Part shown: positions 57,689-64,000 of the stretch, piece by piece | How positions within the stretch are numbered: the stretch's first letter is position 1 | Layout: every line of letters starts with the position of its first letter | From: Selaginella tamariscina | Taxonomy: Eukaryota; Streptophyta; Lycopodiopsida; Selaginellales; Selaginellaceae | DNA: 64,000 nucleotides | Assembly (NCBI GenBank): GCA_003024785.1 | Contig: PUQB01000007.1 | Location: 1,094,001-1,158,000, forward strand | Direction of reading: 5' to 3' | Notes under the pieces: generated by a model | Databases searched by the model: none | The model's input: the letters and a program-made list of their open reading frames with translations, nothing else | What the model was told of the DNA's origin: nothing | Program-made: the position numbers and the translations under genes

Positions 57689-58108
57689 AGTTACTAAACT
57701 AGATTTTGGGAGGAAAATTTAGAAATATTCTGCTAGGGATTGGACATAACCCAACGGATGGATTATGGCGTGTTGAGGAGCGGCTAGGGCGGTGGGCATT
57801 TCGTGAGGAAGAGGGTGAGTGTGGCTGTGGCAGCGAACCAAGGCCTGAGCAACACGGACGGAGGAGGAGCAGGGCACAGCCCCATGACGACATTGAGTGA
57901 TACACCTTCCAGGTGAGCGATTCTTAGCGGTGCGTTTTTTTTATGTGGGTACGCATGTGGTAAGGGGCGTTTGCACCCGGTATTCGTCCGTAAGTATGTC
58001 TTTAGCACGGACTGCAAGACGGCTCACTGTTGCACCGTCGAGATCGAGTGGAAGTTAGAAGCCCTAAAACTTTTCACGGTCAAGGAGTTGAAAGAGTACA
58101 AGGATCTA
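57689..58108 (+). pseudogene. GC-richer exon-like segment, copy 2
   Basis: Matches 40500-40926. Here the first stretch is open from further upstream (NILLGIGHNPTDGLWRVEER through PRPEQHGRRRSRAQP). The donor-like CCAG|GTGAGCG is kept. Homology with copy 1 ends sharply at AAGGATCTA, where AT-rich sequence begins. Family not recognised. Confidence 0.35.
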
Positions 58109-58302
58109 AAATTTAATACACTCTAATTTAAAATTAACTCCATTGATACCGTTTGAGCTATTTATATGTTTTATTTAAAGTTATTACATTATGTAAATTA
58201 TTATACCATTATATCTTGGAGGATATCTTGAGTGGTATGGGGCTCAAATACGGCCTCACCCAACATACATATTTGTGTTGCTAATGAAAAATAAATTAAA
58301 AT

Positions 58303-61300
58303 TGTGAGAACCCCAAGACACAACACTGAAAAGATAGAAAATTCCAATATCCTTTGTATTGAAGGTCAAGGTTTATATATACAAAAGGAAAAAGTTTATT
58401 CTAGCTATATTTGGACTATCCTATAAAGGATTTAGCCACACCATAAATATCTTTAGTAATTTATAAAATATACCATGATTAACTTTCGTAATTACCTTAC
58501 ATTATGTAAGAAAAACTTTTTCAATTGTAAAAACGTGAGCAACCAAAGATGTTTCTCGAGACTCAACATCTTGTACATGGTAAATTTAAGGGCCAACTTG
58601 ATGAAGAATTTTATAAGGACTGAGCCATTTCCACAAGAAACCTGGAGTGAGTCCTTTTTGATGAAATTCTGGAAAATGCACAAGAACAAGGTCACCAATA
58701 GCAAATTGAGAAGGTGGCCGATAATGAGAATTATAATTCTTTGTTGAGAACTTGTGCCCGACCCAAATGTTTTGCTGAGATAACATGCAGTAAAGGAAGA
58801 GCTTGATCTAAGTAAGTTGCCCAATATCGAGCTTCAGCATACTTAGGTTTGTGAGAAGTCAAACCAACCTCTGGAGGCATTTAAGGGTCTCGCTCATACA
58901 ATGTTTTGAATTGAGACATGCTAATGGAACTTTGAATGCCAGTGTTGTATGCAAATTCTAAGTATCGCAAATACCAATCCCAATCATTCTAAGTAGGATT
59001 TACATACTTAAAAATTATATTTTTAAAAGTCCCATTTAAACGCTCGACTAGCCCATCTATTTGAGGATGAAAGGGAGATGTGAAAGATTATTGAATTTCT
59101 ATTTATGAAGTAAGAACCTTCAAAACTTCAGCAATAAAGGCAAGTCCATTATCTAATAAAATCTGTTTTGGACATGAATAGTGCAAAATTACCCGAGTGA
59201 GTAGAAAATCAGCAACACTATGGGTCGTGACATCTGGTAAAGCTCTAACCTCCACCCAACATGTTAAATAATATGTTAAAACCACAACATATCAGTTGCC
59301 TGTAGTCGAAGGTGGAAAAGGACTAATTAAATCCCATGTTACAAGTTTGAATGGCCGTTCCACATGTATAGATTCTAAAGCACCAGTTAATCATGAGGAG
59401 TTCTGAGTCTGACACAATGAACAACTTCATACGTACTGGATCACATCTCGTTGCATATTCAGCCAGTAAAAGAATGTTGTAAGATGTCTAAAGTTCTTCG
59501 ATAACCAAAATGCCCACTAGAAAGTGGTGAATCATGATATACTGCAAGATACCGTCATATATGTGAAATTGTGCCACAAATGAAGAGAAACGAGAGTTGG
59601 ATGGTTGAGAAGGATTGGTTAGTGCGAAATGAATAGGTTGAATCTAAGCATTTGTTTCCTAACCCCTTGAGACCTCTGTAAGAGATGGAATTGTGAGATC
59701 CGATTGATTGGCCATAATGCAGAAAGAGCATCAACATCCATCATACTATCCCCCAGACGATGTTTGACTTCAAAGTCATACATCTGGAGCCAAAGTGCCC
59801 ATTTGGCAGATCATCGAGCAACTTCATGTTCTTCAGTAAGGCAGAAACAGTTGTGTGATCACACTCCAAAAGCGTATGAGACCCATGGAGATATACATGA
59901 AGACACTCAAAAGCCCACACTGTAGCTAGGCACTCAAGATCTGAAGCACAATAGTTGTGTTTAGGGCTTACAATGCCCTACTCACATATACAATGGGATG
60001 TTGAACAGACTCATCACATACCTCAGTCTGCATTAGGACTCCACCAATACCTACGGTAGAAGCATCCATTTGTAATATAAAAGAACGAGAAAAATCTGGA
60101 TAATGAAGCATGGGAGGGGACATCAAATACTTCCATAGCTTACAAAAAGAATCTTCACAATCATTAGTCCACACAAAAAGAAACATCCTCATGCAGCAAG
60201 GTTTGCAAAGGAGCATTGGCATCAGCCAAACGAGGTATAAAACGTCCTAAATATGTGACCTTACCAAGAAACCATCGTAAAGACTATACATCCGTTGCAC
60301 GAGGAAATTTTGCCACAGCCTCCACCTTGGATGGATCCACATGTAACCCCTTACGAGAAACCATGTACCCAAATACGTAGTTTCAATTGTGCCAAAAACA
60401 CACTTGGGCTTCTTCAACTTGAGCCCATACTCCTATAAATGATTAAACACACGAGCTATTTCTTTGAGATGATCTTCCTAAATCCCTAAGTATGAAGCAG
60501 AATGTCATCCAAGTACTTTGCAATTGTCTCTAGAAACTCATCATTAAAAACTTCATCATAATGTGGTAGGAGCAGGCACTAAACCAAAAGGCATAACAAG
60601 AAACTCATATAAACCAAAAGGAGTTCGAAATGCTATTTTAGGAACATCTTCGGGAGCCATAGGAATTTACCAATAACCTAAAGCAAGATCCAATTTAGTA
60701 AACCAATGATTCTTATCCAATTGATCTAACAAATCTTGTGTGTTCGGCAAGGGATAACTATTTGGTTCCGTAACAGCATTTACGGGACGATAATCCACCG
60801 TGAACCGCTTAGATCCATCATGTTTATCCACCAAATGGGGCTTTGATGCCCATGAACTAAAAGAACGGCGAGCCAATTTCTTCTTCAGCAACTCTGACAC
60901 ACATTTTTGTATAATGGTTAATTCTTTTGGAGATCGCCTTCGAACAATAGCTTTAGAAGGTAAAGCATCCCCTATTCGAATGTGGTGTTGTGTTCGAACC
61001 TTAGCAGTAGGTGTGATATCTATAGAGAAAAGATCTGAATATTTCTTTAATAATTGTTGTACCTGAAACTCTCGTTGAGAAGAAGTTGGTTCGGTTGCCA
61101 CATGTACATCTCCAGAGTTCCTTGACATCGAGGACACCACTGCTGAAACATCTGGCTCATGCATGATGGCACTTGACAAAATTGCTCCACACTGCTTGAA
61201 AGGGAGTTTATCTAAAGGAAAAGGTGAATGACTTAGAAGTATCAACCGCCGAGGCCCAAATTGGCAATTTTAATGGCCAATTCTCTTGGAGATCGCCTTC

Positions 61301-62630
61301 AAACAGAAGCTTTAGAAGGTAAAGCATCCCCTGTTCAAATGTGGTGTTGTGTTTGAACCCTAGCAGTATGGATGATATCTATAGAGAAAAGATCTGAATA
61401 TTTCTTCAATAATTATTGTACCTGAAATTCTCGATGAGAAGAAGTTGGTTCGGTTGCCACATGTACTCTAGGCTTCCTTGACACCGAGGACACCATTGCT
61501 GAAACATTTGGCTCATGCATGATGGCACTTGACAAAATTGCTCCACACCACTTGAGAGGGAGTTTATCCAAAGAAAAAGGTGAATGACCTGGAAGTATCA
61601 ACCGATGAGGCCCAAATTGGCAACTTGCCTTACATGTATCCAACCAAGTATACCCAAGGATAATGTTAAAAATCTGGTGTGAGAATACATGAGTTGCAAC
61701 TCGTCTGCATAAGTCCCAAACTGCAAAGGTACTTGAGCAAGTGTAGACGAAGTAGCTCGAGTACATCCATCGCCATACAACACATGTAAAGCTTCCTTGC
61801 TTGGCATCGTTGTCAAAGCACAACGCATAACCACATTAGCAAAAATCAAAGAAAACCCTTTGTGAGGAGTTCACAAAGCTTGAGGTAAAAAAAAAGAAAA
61901 GATGGAGGACTAGGAGATGAAAGAAAGGTGTTAGGTGCCTCTGTACCCAACACACCTACTCGTTTCCCGCCTCCACGGGAGCAACATCCACAATAGCAAC
62001 TGATTGATTCTGACCTAGACGCCAACCTAGATATGGTGGTCACCAATTGGGAAATCGCTGACAATGTTGATAAGTGTGACCAAGTACACTACAAGCCCAA
62101 TAAGACAATCATCGTCGTCCTTGTCCTTGACCATGACCAGCACCATTAATGAGAGCAACTTCCACCTCCATAGGCACAGGACTAGCAGGAGCATTGAAAG
62201 TTGGAGGAGTGATGGCCTCTGGAATGGGTAATTGTATTCTTAGCCGCTTCAAAACGTTGTGCATGAGTGAAAGCCTCTTCCAAAGTGACAAAACCCAGTG
62301 CTCGAACATAACCAACAAGATCCAGTCAAAGAGCAGGCCATAACATCCCTAATTTGCTATGCTCGGACGTGGTGGGATCAACCCACATCAAGAGATCACA
62401 AAATTTAATAGCGAATTGCATGATATATTCATTTGGTGCTTGCTGCAAACTATGGAATTGTTGAATCTTCTGCTTTGCCAAAAGCTAATTTAAACTCCGC
62501 TTGAAGGGTGAACTAGCATTACTCATTCATGAGTAAACTTGTTGGTGGTGGACGACTATTATACCATTGAAGAGCAACATCTAAAAGACACGTTGGAAAC
62601 TCGCGAATGTGTAACTGTCCACCCATGATA
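58303..62630 (-). mobile_element. Ty3/gypsy fossil with most of pol and gag
   Basis: Minus-strand element. From right to left: gag remnants (about 62109-62620), protease region (about 61413-61850), reverse transcriptase (about 60200-61100; KRFTVDYRPVNAVTEPNSYP, KLDLALGYW), RNase H (about 59560-60220; LQMDASTVGIGGVLMQ), integrase (about 58480-59460; QILLDNGLAFIAEVLK). A likely 3' LTR, about 200 bases with TGTGAG and CTTACA ends, lies at 58303-58502; the same ends occur in the element at 9808-14666. The 5' LTR is not seen: long LTR-like repeat of another family follows at 62636. Broken in many places. Confidence 0.8.
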
Positions 62631-62635
62631 TGTGG

Positions 62636-64000
62636 ACCTAGATAGGCTCATGCCCTAACCCCACCAAGAAGATGTGTCCCACACATATTCTCATGATAGA
62701 GCTAAGGCATTGTCACTTATCCCTTGACGAAGCACCCTCGTCCAGGATTACAACCCATTTTGGGCAACAAGGGGTACCCTGAACCACAACTAACCCCTAA
62801 GGGTTTGAGTGGCCAAGTCATACCCTAGACCTAGGGTTCAAATTTAGTGAGGACACGAGTGGGCATCGCAAGTGGACACGAGTGTTCTACTAAGTGAACT
62901 CCTTAAGGCTAGGTTTGGATAATCCTACATACACAACCTTGCGAGAGTGGGCTCTTACTAATGAGTTCATTCAACCCTTGGATCCCAACGAGAACACCTC
63001 CCCTAGCTGAGTGTGCCAATAACATCTAGTTACGAGACCTAACCTCCCTTGAGTAGATGCCTAAGGCTTAGCACCCTAATGTAAGCACAAGCACACTTAC
63101 TTGCAAGAGCATCCACCCCCTTGGCATTAAGCCCACGAGACAACCCTAAAAGGGTGTGCCTCAAGCATTGTATTATGTGCCATCTAGCCTAGTTTTTCCA
63201 AGATGTGGGCCATCTCGCCATAGTCCATGACTCAAGAGCTACACTTGGTGCCACAAACGTGGCTTGAAGATGTTAACTCTAAAGCCCCTTTGTGCACTCT
63301 TGAAAACTTGGTAAAGAGAACTTATCAACCAAGATCCCATGCCCACAATTGAATAAGGACACGGATGTGCCTTGCTTAGTTATGAGAACTACTCTTAACT
63401 TGATATAGAGGAGGAGGCTGGAGACATGCCTTAACCTTTGACCCTTGAAACATGCACTTCGACAAGACCTTTGGCACGAATTAGTCAACGTTATGTTAGG
63501 CTACCCCGAAAGTCGAACGTACCTTTATGTAGAAGTTGAGGCAACACAACAAAGGGTTATGCCTTGACAACACAAGCTAAAGTTCTCACTAGCTGAAAAA
63601 TAACAAGCTCAATCATGAACCCATGGACTCTCACTACATACACTACTTAATATATGTGACAAAGGCCCCATCCCCTTGTTTTCCTATTTTGTAAAGTGGG
63701 TTAGCACGGAATCTCATTCCTAATAGGAATATACTTTGTGAGTTTAACCTAAATGACCCATTGACCCCTAAACCCTAACCCAAGGGGTTTAGTAAGATAA
63801 CTCTAAGGTTAGGTCAACCCTAGGGGTGTTTCTACCCATATCTGACATACCGAACTCACTAGAACTAACTAATAAATGAATCGGGACACGAAAAATGAAG
63901 GTAAGAATTTTTTAAATGGAAGTATTAACTTTGCCCAGAGTTTTTTCAATTAATTAACGACACCTAACTGGATCATCACTAGATACCCAAGTGCACTAAG
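62636..64000. mobile_element. Long LTR-like repeat, chromovirus family, runs off window
   Basis: Aligns with 52290-53720 along its whole length, and from 63257 it is almost identical to 43011-43755. Ends at the window edge with TACCCAAGTGCACTAAG. Confidence 0.7.

Noticed and set aside
1-64000. CRISPR array, bacterial operons or phage genes
   Set aside because: No spaced identical repeats or compact gene order; introns, plant gene families and plant retroelements rule out a bacterial origin.

Overview
The window looks like plant nuclear DNA, most likely from a flowering plant. It is AT-rich and has intron-containing genes with GT/AG borders. It carries a pathogenesis-related protein 1 (PR-1) gene, F-box genes, a plant-type calmodulin-dependent-like kinase relic, a SAG21/LEA-like gene and many decayed Ty3/gypsy retroelements. 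It is accessory, duplication-rich sequence. Few genes look whole, and most of the structure comes from repeated copying of a few modules. Everything here was read by eye; identities and boundaries are approximate.

Region by region: 1-1100 holds a retroelement scrap and a GC-rich minisatellite. 1357-5221 carries a module made of an intact two-exon PR-1 gene (minus strand), tRNA-Arg(UCU) relics and a broken protein kinase gene. 5222-9171 holds AT-rich spacer, a repeat called R1 here (first copy 6284-7796), a kinase scrap and the gag/leader end of an old gypsy element. 9172-17100 is a second R1 copy followed by another PR-1/tRNA module. It is split by a gypsy element with short LTRs (9808-14666), for which the first R1 copy preserves the unoccupied site. 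17152-18201 is a broken F-box gene.

20097-34048 is the most striking part: a large inverted duplication (arms 20097-26121 and 28504-34048) around a 2.4 kb spacer. It carries a family of three tiny genes for signal-peptide-like products, each behind a (TA)n TATA element. It also carries exons of a gene with a dsRNA-binding-like fold, cut by the duplication breakpoint inside an intron, and a LEA-like gene in the spacer.

34049-36270 is a further PR-1/tRNA/kinase module with the best tRNA-Arg(UCU). 36436-38586 holds retroelement LTRs and a chromodomain end. A run of N (38587-38620) precedes a 2.3 kb block (38621-40926) carrying most of an F-box gene; it is almost identical to 55808-58108. 41529-43015 is an unrecognised spliced gene with an Arg/Gly-rich tail. 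43011-43900, 50990-53720 and 62636-64000 are long LTR-like sequences of one family. 43900-45080 is an eroded, unrecognised coding region. 46071-49050, 53940-55085 and 58303-62630 are gypsy fossils.

Likely functional genes are PR-1 (a secreted defence protein), possibly the small peptides, the tRNA at 35507-35579, and perhaps one F-box copy and the LEA-like gene. The rest is mostly relics.
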